Positions 25,608 through 34,265 of a stretch of DNA of 64,000 bases are shown here, one piece after another. The notes beneath the pieces are model-generated. The model had not been told where the DNA came from. It saw only the letters and a list, made by a program, of their open reading frames with translations, and made no database searches. Numbering within the stretch: the first letter of the stretch is position 1; each line of letters starts with the position of its first letter. The stretch comes from FLUQ01 sp031550605 (lineage in GTDB: Bacteria > Desulfobacterota > Desulfovibrionia > Desulfovibrionales > Desulfovibrionaceae): positions 1 to 64,000 of the forward strand of contig JAVBOK010000086.1 in assembly GCA_031550605.1 (NCBI GenBank). Direction: 5' to 3'. The translations under genes were made by a program, and so were the position numbers.

Positions 25608-28600
25608 CGTGTGTACACCTCTTCGGTGGCCGACAGGCTGACCACGTCCCGGCCGTCGGCTTGTCGCGCGCGTTCCAGGGCGCGCTGGTATTCAATGGGC
25701 GTGACCTTGAGGAACAGCGGCAGCGCGGCCTGCCAGTCGTCCAGCAGGGCGCGGGCCAGGGCGCTGCCCGTGTGCCGCGCGTGCCGGGCCAGCAGCGAGC
25801 GCAACAGCATGACGTCGTCTTTGCGCCAGACGCTTTCCAGGTCCACGCCTTCCATGTTGCAACGGGTCTGGAATTGTTCGCTCCGGTCATAGACGTAGGC
25901 AGTTCCTCCGCTCATGCCCGCTGCGAAGTTGTATCCCGCGGGCCCCAGAACCACGACCGTGCCGCCGGTCATGTATTCGCAGCCGTGGTCGCCCAGCCCT
26001 TCCACCACGGCGGTGGCGCCGCTGTTGCGCACGGCGAAGCGTTCGCCGGCGGATCCGGCGAAATAGGCTTCGCCGGACGTGGCCCCGTACAGGGCCACGT
26101 TGCCCGCGGCGGCCTGGGGCTCTTCCGACAGGGTGGGAATTCCCGGTGGCGCGACCACCAGAATGCCGCCGGAAAGGCCTTTGCCCGCGTAATCGTTGAC
26201 TTCGCCCGCGATGCGCAGGGTTACGCCCCGGCAGAGAAAGGCCCCGGCGCTTTGTCCGGCGGACCCGGCAAGGTGCGCTTCCACACTGCCGGGGGGCAGG
26301 CCCTCGTTCCCGCGCAGGCGGGTGATTTCACCGGACAGTCTGGTGCCCACGGCTCTGTCCGTATTGCGCACAAGGCCTTCGAAGCGCGCCGGCCTGCCGG
26401 CCCGGACGCCGGGCATCAGCGCTGCGAGCATGGCCGCCTCCAGGGCGGAATCCTCGCGCGGGGCGAAAGGCTCTTTTCCGCGCAGGGGACGGTTCCCGTC
26501 GGCGCCGGCGCGCCGCAGCAAAGGCCGGAGGTCCAGACGCGCGATCCTGTCTTCCCGCGGGCGGGGAACAGCTTCCAGCATGTCGCTTCTGCCGATCATG
26601 TCGTCCATGCGGCGGAAACCCAGGGCCGCCATGCGCCGCCGCGTGTCACGGGCCACGAAGCGCAGAAAGCGTTCCACATGTTCGCCGGTTCCCTTGAATT
26701 TCGCCCGCAGCGCGGGTTCCTGCGTGGCGACGCCCGCGGGACAGTTCCCCTTGTGGCAGACGCGCAGCATGCAGCAGCCCAGCGCCACCAGAACGGCGGT
26801 GCCGAAAGCGAATTCTTCCGCCCCCAGCAGGGCGGCGACAACGATATCCCGCCCCGTGCGCAACTGTCCGTCCGTCTGCAGGCGGACGCGGCCGCGCAGA
26901 CCGCTGGCCGCGAGAGCCGCCTGGGTTTCGGCCAGCCCCAGTTCCCAGGGCATGCCCACAGGGCGGATGGCCGTGCGCGGGGATGCGCCCGTGCCGCCGT
27001 CGTGTCCGGAAACAAGGATGCCGTCGGCCCCGGCCTTGGCTACGCCGTTCGCCACGGTGCCCACCCCGGCCCCCGCCACCAGTTTGACGGAAATCCTGAC
27101 CCGGGGATGCAGGGCGCGCAGATCGAAAATAAGCTGGGCCAGATCCTCGATGGAATAAATGTCATGATGCGGAGGCGGGGAAATAAGCGTTACCCCCGCA
27201 ATGGTGCGCCGCACCCGGGCGATGTCCGGCAGGACCTTGTGCGCGGGCAGCTGGCCGCCTTCGCCGGGTTTGGCTCCCTGGGCTATTTTGATCTGGATTT
27301 CGTCGGCTTCGGCCAGATACGCCGCCGTGACCCCGAAACGGCCGGATGCCAGCTGGCGCACGTGCGACCGCCTGTCGGAACCGTCGGGCAGCGGGATGGA
27401 ACGTTCCGGGTCTTCGCCGCCTTCGCCGCAGTTGGATCGGCCGCCGGTGCGGTTGAAGGCCACGGCGACGGCCTCGTGCGCTTCCGGGCTGATGGAGCCG
27501 TAAGACATGGCCGCGCCCGTGAAACGCCGCAGAATGGCGTCTTCGTCTTCGACTTCCTCCAGGGGCACGGGTGTTGCCTCCCTGAAGCGCAGCAGGCCGC
27601 GCAGGGTGACCGGCGTGTCCGCCTGCTCGTCGCTGGCGGCGGCATAGGCGGCGTAGGCTTCCGGGTCATTGGCGCGCACGGCGGCGTGCAGGGCGCGTAC
27701 GCTTGCCGGGGTCCACAGATGCCGCTCGCCGTCCGGACGGTACCGGTGATTGCCCGCGTCGGCGGGTTCGGTGGGGGCATTTCCGCCGGGAATGGCGGCA
27801 AAGGCCGCGTTGTGGCGGACCAGGCAATCGGCGGCCATGTCCGCCAGCCCGATGCCGTCCAGACGGCTGACCGTGCCGGTAAAATGGTCGTGGATCATTT
27901 CGTCCCCCAGCCCCAGGGCCTCGAAGCCCTGGCCGCCGATGAAGCTGCGCAGGGTGGAAATGCCCATGCGGGCCAGCGTTTTGAGCAGGCCCTTTTTCAG
28001 GGCCGTGACATAGGAATCCACTGCTTCCGCCGGGAGCGGCGCGCCGCCCAGTCGTCCCTCCGCCGCGAGGCGCGCTATGGTATCCATGGCGCAGCGGGGG
28101 TGGACGCCGCCGGCGCCGAAAGCCAGCAACTGGGCCAGATGCATGACTTCGCGGGCTTCGCCGGTGTCGACCAGAATGCCGCAGGCGTGGCGGCGGCGTT
28201 TGCGCAAAAGATGCTGGTGCAGGCCGGATACGGCCAGCAGGGAGGGGATGGGCACATGCCCCGCGTCCGCCGCGTGGTCGCTGAGCAGCAGTATGGTCGC
28301 CCCTTCGTCCAGTCCCGATTCCGCCGCGCGGAACAGGGCCGAAAGGGCTTCTTCCAGAGCTCTTCCAGCCTCCCTCGGGGCGGCGCCGGGACCGGGCGCG
28401 GGCCAGAGCATGGGCAGTTCCGCCACCCGGACGTGAGGGTGGCGGGAAGCGCGCAGCCGGGCCAGATCTTCCGCCGTCAGGACGGGATGGGGCAGGCAGA
28501 GCATGGCGTAATGCTCCGGAGTTTCAGCCAGCAGATTGCGTTGCGCGCCGGCAAAGGTTTTCAGCGACATCACCAGTTCCTCGCGCAGGGGATCGATGGG

Positions 28601-30211
28601 CGGGTTGGTGACCTGGGCGAAGCGCTGTTTGAAGTAGCGGAACAGGAGCTGCGGCTTGCGCGACAGCACGGCCAGGGGCGTGTCGTCGCCCATGGAGGCC
28701 ACGGGCTCCTGGGCATTGGCGGCCATGGGGACAAGAATGTCGTTGATGTCCTCGCCGGTATAGCCGAACAGCCGCCAGTCGCGGGGCAGGTCCGTCTCTT
28801 TGTTTTCGCCGGGGGGGGCGGGCGGCAACGGCAGGTCATGCAGGCGGATGCCGTTCCTGCGCACCCAGTGGCGGTAAGGTTTCGCCAGCATGACCCGGCT
28901 TTTGCACTCGGCGTCGGTCACGACCCGGTGGCGGGCGAAATCCACCAGCAGCATGCGGCGGGGGGACAGGCGGCCGCGCCGGGCCACCTGGCCGGGGGGA
29001 ATGTCCAGCACGCCCGCTTCGGAAGACAGCAGAAACCGGCCGTCCTTGGTCACGCAGTACCGGCTGGGCCGCAGGGCGTTTCTGTCCAGCACCGCTCCGA
29101 TCCGGCGGTACCCGTCGGTGAAGACCAGAGCGGCCGGGCCGTCCCAGGGCTCCATCAGGGCGGCATGGTATTCGTAAAAAGCCCGTTTGTCCTCGCCCAT
29201 GATGAAATTTTTGCCGAACGGCTCGGGGATGAGCATCATGGCCGCATGCGCCAGATCGCGGCCGCTGTGCAGCAGCAGTTCCATGGCGTTGTCCAGCATG
29301 GCCGAATCGCTGCCGGTTTCGTCAAGAACCGGCGTCACGTGGCGCATGTCTTCGCCGAAAAACGGGGATGCCAGCAGCGGTTCGCGCGTGGCCATGGCCG
29401 CCTGGTTACAGCGCAGGGTGTTGATTTCGCCGTTGTGGGCCAGACAGCGGAACGGCTGGGCCAGACGCCAGGCGGGCTGGGTGTTGGTGCTGTACCGCTC
29501 GTGGAAAATGGCGAAATGCACGGCGAAATCGCGGTCCGCCAGATCGGGGTACAGAGCCGCCAGTTGCCCGCCCGGCAGCATCCCCTTGTACACGACGCTG
29601 CGGCCGGACAGGCTGGCCACGTGAAAGTCGCGGCGGGGAAAGGCCATGGCTTTGGCGACCAGTGATTCCATGTGTCGCCGGGCGACGAACAGCCTGCGCT
29701 CGGTATCCTCTTCCGGGCAGTCCCGCGTATCGATCAGCAACTGGCGGATCACGGGCATGACGGCAAGGGCCGGTTTCGCCAGCGCATCCGGACGGACGGG
29801 CGTGTTGCGCCAGGCCAGCGGCCGCAGCCCGTGCGCCCGCAGGGCCGACTCCGCCATTTCTTCCGCCCGTTGGCGGGCCTTGTCGTCGCGGGGCAGAAAA
29901 AAGTGCCCTAAAGCATAGCGTTCGGGCATTTCTCCGGAGCGTTCTCCGTTTTTTGCGGCGCACAGGGGACCCCAGACCCGCTGCATGAACAGACGGGGTA
30001 TGGGCATCAGCAAACCGGCTCCGTCGGCTTCGCCGGGTTCGCGCCCCACGGCGCCGCCTCTGTGGGCCATGCGGTCCAGGGCGCTGACGGCGTCTTCCAC
30101 CAGGCTGTGGTCCGGCCGGGAGTCCAGACGGGCGATGAAGCCGACTCCGCAGGCGTCGTGCTCTTCATTCGGATCATGCAAAGGACGGGAATTGGGTAAC
30201 TGCTCGGACAT
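25604..30211 (-). CDS. gltB: Glutamate synthase, large subunit
   Basis: A 1535-residue enzyme transferring glutamine amide to 2-oxoglutarate. In order it has a class II glutaminase domain with nucleophile Cys21 in D-A-C-G-V-G-F (so a 20-residue propeptide is likely removed), a central linker domain, the FMN-binding synthase domain with cysteines in C-H-K-G-N-C-P-A-G for the [3Fe-4S] cluster, and the C-terminal repeated-glycine beta-helix. The start ATG at 30211 gives a normal propeptide length; the frame extends to 30250. No gltD is adjacent, so the reductant could be a ferredoxin or a distant small subunit. It lies between glnN and dapF on one strand. Confidence 0.95.
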   Translation of the reverse strand: MSEQLPNSRPLHDPNEEHDACGVGFIARLDSRPDHSLVEDAVSALDRMAHRGGAVGREPGEADGAGLLMPIPRLFMQRVWGPLCAAKNGERSGEMPERYALGHFFLPRDDKARQRAEEMAESALRAHGLRPLAWRNTPVRPDALAKPALAVMPVIRQLLIDTRDCPEEDTERRLFVARRHMESLVAKAMAFPRRDFHVASLSGRSVVYKGMLPGGQLAALYPDLADRDFAVHFAIFHERYSTNTQPAWRLAQPFRCLAHNGEINTLRCNQAAMATREPLLASPFFGEDMRHVTPVLDETGSDSAMLDNAMELLLHSGRDLAHAAMMLIPEPFGKNFIMGEDKRAFYEYHAALMEPWDGPAALVFTDGYRRIGAVLDRNALRPSRYCVTKDGRFLLSSEAGVLDIPPGQVARRGRLSPRRMLLVDFARHRVVTDAECKSRVMLAKPYRHWVRRNGIRLHDLPLPPAPPGENKETDLPRDWRLFGYTGEDINDILVPMAANAQEPVASMGDDTPLAVLSRKPQLLFRYFKQRFAQVTNPPIDPLREELVMSLKTFAGAQRNLLAETPEHYAMLCLPHPVLTAEDLARLRASRHPHVRVAELPMLWPAPGPGAAPREAGRALEEALSALFRAAESGLDEGATILLLSDHAADAGHVPIPSLLAVSGLHQHLLRKRRRHACGILVDTGEAREVMHLAQLLAFGAGGVHPRCAMDTIARLAAEGRLGGAPLPAEAVDSYVTALKKGLLKTLARMGISTLRSFIGGQGFEALGLGDEMIHDHFTGTVSRLDGIGLADMAADCLVRHNAAFAAIPGGNAPTEPADAGNHRYRPDGERHLWTPASVRALHAAVRANDPEAYAAYAAASDEQADTPVTLRGLLRFREATPVPLEEVEDEDAILRRFTGAAMSYGSISPEAHEAVAVAFNRTGGRSNCGEGGEDPERSIPLPDGSDRRSHVRQLASGRFGVTAAYLAEADEIQIKIAQGAKPGEGGQLPAHKVLPDIARVRRTIAGVTLISPPPHHDIYSIEDLAQLIFDLRALHPRVRISVKLVAGAGVGTVANGVAKAGADGILVSGHDGGTGASPRTAIRPVGMPWELGLAETQAALAASGLRGRVRLQTDGQLRTGRDIVVAALLGAEEFAFGTAVLVALGCCMLRVCHKGNCPAGVATQEPALRAKFKGTGEHVERFLRFVARDTRRRMAALGFRRMDDMIGRSDMLEAVPRPREDRIARLDLRPLLRRAGADGNRPLRGKEPFAPREDSALEAAMLAALMPGVRAGRPARFEGLVRNTDRAVGTRLSGEITRLRGNEGLPPGSVEAHLAGSAGQSAGAFLCRGVTLRIAGEVNDYAGKGLSGGILVVAPPGIPTLSEEPQAAAGNVALYGATSGEAYFAGSAGERFAVRNSGATAVVEGLGDHGCEYMTGGTVVVLGPAGYNFAAGMSGGTAYVYDRSEQFQTRCNMEGVDLESVWRKDDVMLLRSLLARHARHTGSALARALLDDWQAALPLFLKVTPIEYQRALERARQADGRDVVSLSATEEVYTR

Positions 30212-30229
30212 GGGACACCTGCTTCTTTT

Positions 30230-30450
30230 TCTTTTTCCTCCGCTTCCCAAAGGGGCGCGGCTCCCGCGAGGGATTCGGCCCCGGCGAAGGGCGCGGCCCC
30301 CGCGGACGCACGCCCTTTGGAAGAAATCCCGGCAGGGGCCGGACCCCGCGACCCGCGAACAGGGGGTGATTTTTCTGCCGCGCTTCTCCGCGGTTGGAGC
30401 CGGGGGAAGGGATCCGGAAAGAACGATTTTTCGCGATCCCCTCCCCCGCG
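30230..30450. repeat. GC-rich intergenic direct repeat between glnN and gltB
   Basis: The motif GGGCGCGGC(T/C)CCCGCG occurs twice, near 30254 and 30288, flanked by CCCAAAGG and its complement CCTTTGG near 30247 and 30311, giving a potential large stem. It may separate transcription or stabilise the two mRNAs. Function is not established. Confidence 0.45.
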
Positions 30451-30454
30451 TTGC

Positions 30455-32665
30455 TCAACAATGCTGCCAGAGCAGTTCGCCGTACTTGGGCAGGGGCCAG
30501 ATTTCGTCGTCCACCATTTCTTCCAGGGCGTCGGCGTGGGCGCGGCAGGCCGCCATAAGCGGCACCAGCACGTTGCGCGCGGCTTCGGCCCGTTTCAGGG
30601 TGCCGTCCATGGCGTCCAGCTCCGCGTGGCGCCTGTCCAGTTCGTTCAGGCTGTCGGACAGGCCGGTGATGTGCCCGCGCATGGCATGGTACAGCGTCTC
30701 TTCGGGCAGTTCCCCGGCGTCTTTGGCCGCCCGGGTCCCCAGAACGCGGCGCACGCTCTCCACCAGGCCGCCCATCTTTTCCAGCGCGCTGTAGGCGGCG
30801 GGCAGAATGGTGCCGCGGCCCATGGTGCTGACCAGTTTTGTTTCCAGGTGCACGTGGCGGATGTAGGTTTCCAGCAGGATTTCCTGTCGGGCCAGCATTT
30901 CGCGTTCCGTCAGCACGTCCTGGCGCAGGAAGACGTCCATGACTTCCGTCGTGTCATACCGCGCGAGCGAGGACACGGTATCCTTGAGGTTGGGCAGGCC
31001 GCGCCGGGCGGCTTCTTCTTCCCATTCCCTGGAGTAGCCGTTGCCGTTGAACACGATGGGCAGATGTTCCTTGAACAACCTGGCAAGCAGGGCCTGCACG
31101 GCGCGGCTCAGGGGCATGCCTTCGCCCACGGCGGTTTCCAGTTCCGTGGCCACGTCGTCCAGGGCGCAGGCCATGATGGAGTTGAGGGCTATGTTGGCCG
31201 GGGCGATGGACTGGGGCGCGCCGACGGCCCGGAATTCAAACTTGTTGCCGGTGAAGGCGAAGGTACTGGTGCGGTTGCGGTCCGAGATGTCCTTGGGCAG
31301 GCGGGGCATGGCGGACACGCCGATTTCCATGACGGTGTCCTGCCAGCCGCCGGATTCCGCGCTGCCGGAGGCGATGTTTTCGATCAGCCGTGTCAGATGC
31401 TCGCCCAGAAAAATGGATATAATGGCCGGCGGCGCTTCGTTGGCGCCCAGGCGGTGGTCGTTGCCCGCGCCGATGGTGCCCAGGCGCAGCACGGCGGCAT
31501 GCAGATGCACAGCCCGCAGCACGGCGGCCAGAAAGACCAGGAACTGGGCGTTGTCCCAGGGCGTGGTGCCGGGTTCGAACAGGTTGTTGCCGGACGAATC
31601 GCACAGCGACCAGTTGTTGTGCTTGCCGGACCCGTTGATGCCGGCAAAGGGCTTTTCATGCAGCAGGCAGGCGAAGCCGTGGCGTTCGGCGGTGGCGCGC
31701 AGTATCTGCATGACCAGCATGTTGTGGTCCGTGGCCAGGTTGGCGGACTCGAAAACGGGCGCCAGTTCGAACTGGCCGGGCGCGACCTCGTTGTGCCGGG
31801 TGCGCGCGGGACTGCCCAGGGCGAAAAGCTGCTCTTCCACTTCGCCCATGAAGGCGAGAACCCGGGGGGAAATGGCCCCGAAATACTGGTCTTCCAGTTC
31901 CTGTCCCTTGGCGGGCTTGCAGCCGTAAACGGTCCTCCCCGCCAGCACCAGGTCCGGGCGCAGCGTGTAGAAACGCCTGTCCACCAGAAAATATTCCTGT
32001 TCCGCCCCGACCATGGCGGTGACGTGGGTGGAGGCCGTGTCGCCGAACAGACGCAGAATGCGCAACGCCTGCTGGGAAACGGCTTTCAGCGAGCGCAGCA
32101 GGGGAATTTTGCGGTCCAGCGATTCGCCGGTGTAGGAAAAGAACATCGTGGGTACGTACAGGGTCTTGCCCCTGCTGTTGGCGATGAGAAAGGCCGGGCT
32201 GGTCGGATCCCAGGCCGTGTATCCCCTGGCTTCGAACGTGGAGCGGATGCCGCCGGACGGCAGGGAGGAAGCGTCCGGTTCCCCCTTGATCAGGCTCGAA
32301 CCGGAAAAGGTGTTGATCACGAAGCCGTCGGCCGTGGGAGTGAGGAAAGCGTCGTGCTTTTCCGCCGTCAACCCGGTCATGGGCTGAAACCAGTGGGTGT
32401 AATGGGTTGCGCCGCGTTCGGTGGCCCAGTTTTTCATGGCGCTGGCCACCACGTCGGCGTCGCCTTCGAGCAGGCTTTCGCCGCGCGAGGCGGCCTGTTC
32501 CAGGCGGGCGAAGACGGTCTTGGGCAGGCGTTCGCGCATGGCCCGCATGCCGAACACGTCACGGCCGTACAGTTCGGTGAACGGCGGCAGAACGGGGGCC
32601 GCGGGGGGAACGGGGCTGCCGGTGGCAACGGCCAGACGGACAGCGTTGCGCAGGGTGTGTGACAT
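30455..32665 (-). CDS. glnN: Glutamine synthetase type III
   Basis: A 736-residue enzyme of the large GSIII class (about 700-730 residues), not the 450-470 residue GSI. It makes glutamine from glutamate, ammonia and ATP. GSIII signatures visible are the N-terminal region with F-G-x-x-A-M-R-E-R-L-P-K and T-H-W-F-Q-P-M-T-G, E-Q-E-Y-F-L-V-D, the catalytic segment H-N-E-V-A-P-G-Q-F-E-L-A-P, and G-K-H-N-N-W-S. The ATG at 32665 follows AAGGAG; two upstream in-frame ATGs (to 32737) are less likely. With gltB downstream on the same strand it forms a GS/GOGAT pair, and carA is divergent. Confidence 0.95.
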   Translation of the reverse strand: MSHTLRNAVRLAVATGSPVPPAAPVLPPFTELYGRDVFGMRAMRERLPKTVFARLEQAASRGESLLEGDADVVASAMKNWATERGATHYTHWFQPMTGLTAEKHDAFLTPTADGFVINTFSGSSLIKGEPDASSLPSGGIRSTFEARGYTAWDPTSPAFLIANSRGKTLYVPTMFFSYTGESLDRKIPLLRSLKAVSQQALRILRLFGDTASTHVTAMVGAEQEYFLVDRRFYTLRPDLVLAGRTVYGCKPAKGQELEDQYFGAISPRVLAFMGEVEEQLFALGSPARTRHNEVAPGQFELAPVFESANLATDHNMLVMQILRATAERHGFACLLHEKPFAGINGSGKHNNWSLCDSSGNNLFEPGTTPWDNAQFLVFLAAVLRAVHLHAAVLRLGTIGAGNDHRLGANEAPPAIISIFLGEHLTRLIENIASGSAESGGWQDTVMEIGVSAMPRLPKDISDRNRTSTFAFTGNKFEFRAVGAPQSIAPANIALNSIMACALDDVATELETAVGEGMPLSRAVQALLARLFKEHLPIVFNGNGYSREWEEEAARRGLPNLKDTVSSLARYDTTEVMDVFLRQDVLTEREMLARQEILLETYIRHVHLETKLVSTMGRGTILPAAYSALEKMGGLVESVRRVLGTRAAKDAGELPEETLYHAMRGHITGLSDSLNELDRRHAELDAMDGTLKRAEAARNVLVPLMAACRAHADALEEMVDDEIWPLPKYGELLWQHC

Positions 32666-32982
32666 GGAGGGCTCTCCTTTATCCGTTTGCATGAACATGG
32701 CCCCGCCAAGCAGGGCTGGAAAAGGGAATAGCAACAACCATGCAAAGAGCGGCTCCCCGATGATTTGGCAGATCTATTGCAGTGGAATTATTGATAAACA
32801 ACCTCAATGGTCCACCCCGGTGCACGGGAAAGCGCGCTTTCCCCGGGGGCTTTTCCCACGTTTTCGTAGAAAGATGCTGCGAATTGTGCCCTGAATGTAG
32901 AAAGCCCCGCGATCCCGGAAGGCGGAAAATGGAATATGTATTTCAATGAATAGGTAACATCTTGAAACAATTTTATATTTTT

Positions 32983-33023
32983 GGAATTCCGCCAACGGGA
33001 AATTTTTCCCATGGCGGAATCCG
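32983..33023. repeat. Nested inverted repeats upstream of carA
   Basis: Outer arms GGAATTCCGCCA and TGGCGGAATCC differ by one extra base. Inside lies the perfect palindrome GGGAAATTTTTCCC at 32998-33011. The pair sits just upstream of the sigma-54-like promoter, a usual place for an activator or repressor site; a role as an RNA stem is less likely because it precedes the promoter. Confidence 0.5.
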
Positions 33024-33027
33024 CTCT

Positions 33028-33044
33028 GGCCTCAAAGTTGCATT
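33028..33044 (+). promoter_or_regulatory. Sigma-54-type promoter for carA
   Basis: TGGCCTCAAAGTTGCA has GG and GC exactly ten bases apart, with a full TTGCA -12 box and TGGC at -24. Transcription would start near 33054, about 45 bases before the carA ATG. Carbamoyl phosphate synthesis uses glutamine, and the divergent neighbour is glutamine synthetase, so control by nitrogen supply is plausible. Confidence 0.45.
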
Positions 33045-33098
33045 CTTTCCGGGACACCGCTTCATCGGCGGCGGATTTTACGGAAAGCGGGAGGCAGC

Positions 33099-34223
33099 AT
33101 GACCCGGACACCGGCCCTATTGGTCCTTGACGACGGTGCCTGTTTTGCCGGCAGCGCACACGGCGCGAGAGGCGAAGCCGCCGGGGAGGTGGTCTTCACC
33201 ACGTCCATGGCCGGCTATCAGGAAACGTTGAGCGATCCGTCGTATTGCGGCCAGATCGTGACCTTCACCGCCGCCCACATCGGGAACTATGGAGCGGCCT
33301 CTTTGGACAGGCAGGGGGACCGGTATTTCGCAGGCGGGGCGGTGTTTCACGACCTGTTCGATCCCGGTTCCGGCCCTTTTCCACACTGGCGGGCGGAAGA
33401 ATCCCTTGACCGCGATCTGGCCGCGGCGGGGCTGACCGTGATCAGCGGGGTGGACACCAGGGCGCTGACCCTGCATCTGCGGGACGGCGGGGCCAGGAAC
33501 GGCATCATCAGCGCCCTGGATCCGGACCGGGAATCGCTGGTCCGTCGGGCGAGGGAACTGCCCTCCATGCGCGGCCTGGACCCGACGGGCCGGGTCACCT
33601 GCGCCGGAGCTTACCGGTATAAAGGCGGCCCGGCGCCTGATGTTCCGGCGTTGCGCGTCGCGGTGTACGATTTCGGGGTCAAGCGCTCCATTCTGGACAA
33701 GTTGCGCGCGGCGGGCATCGACCCCACGGTCTGGCCGGCGGCGACCCCGGCGGAAACGGTGCTGGCCTCGGAACCCGACGGGGTGCTGCTGTCCAACGGC
33801 CCCGGCGACCCGGGCGCCTGCGGTTATGCAGCGGCAACGGCCAAAGCCCTGCTGGGCAAGGTTCCGCTGTTCGGCATCTGCCTGGGGCAGCAGATTCTGG
33901 CTCTGGCGCTGGGCGCGTCGACCTACAAGCTGAAATTCGGCCATCACGGGGCCAATCATCCGGTGAAAGACCTGAACAGCGGCCGGGTTCTGGTCACCAG
34001 CCAGAACCACGGTTTCTGCGTGGACCCGGACAGTCTGCCGCACGGCGCGCGCGTCACGCACTGGAATCTGAACGACGGCACGCTGGAAGGCTTCGCCTGC
34101 GACGAGTTGGCGGCGTTCGCCGTGCAGTTCCATCCGGAAGCCGCGCCCGGACCCAATGACGCGCTGCCCCTGTTCGCCCGGTTCCGCGAAATGATGGCGT
34201 CCCGTCCGCGGCAACCGGTTTGA
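33099..34223 (+). CDS. carA: Carbamoyl-phosphate synthase, small (glutaminase) subunit
   Basis: A 374-residue class I glutamine amidotransferase subunit giving ammonia to CarB. The N-terminal CarA domain is followed by the triad glutaminase domain: the Cys in G-I-C-L-G-Q-Q, and the His and Glu in Q-F-H-P-E-A. Length is standard. The ATG at 33099 follows GGGAGG. carB begins 42 bases after its stop. Carbamoyl phosphate feeds pyrimidine and arginine synthesis. Confidence 0.95.
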   Translation: MTRTPALLVLDDGACFAGSAHGARGEAAGEVVFTTSMAGYQETLSDPSYCGQIVTFTAAHIGNYGAASLDRQGDRYFAGGAVFHDLFDPGSGPFPHWRAEESLDRDLAAAGLTVISGVDTRALTLHLRDGGARNGIISALDPDRESLVRRARELPSMRGLDPTGRVTCAGAYRYKGGPAPDVPALRVAVYDFGVKRSILDKLRAAGIDPTVWPAATPAETVLASEPDGVLLSNGPGDPGACGYAAATAKALLGKVPLFGICLGQQILALALGASTYKLKFGHHGANHPVKDLNSGRVLVTSQNHGFCVDPDSLPHGARVTHWNLNDGTLEGFACDELAAFAVQFHPEAAPGPNDALPLFARFREMMASRPRQPV

Positions 34224-34265
34224 GTAAAACAACAATCCTCCTTCTTTCGGCGGAGGCGACTTACC

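Larger units (their letters stand above)
32666..33098. other. Divergent regulatory region between glnN and carA
   Basis: A 433-base gap. The carA side holds the inverted repeats at 32983-33023 and the sigma-54-like promoter at 33028-33044. The glnN side has no clear promoter that I could find on the minus strand. No gene is evident. Confidence 0.6.

Noticed and set aside
25595..29665. 1356-codon frame opposite gltB
   Set aside because: Antisense shadow of glutamate synthase; no protein family recognised.
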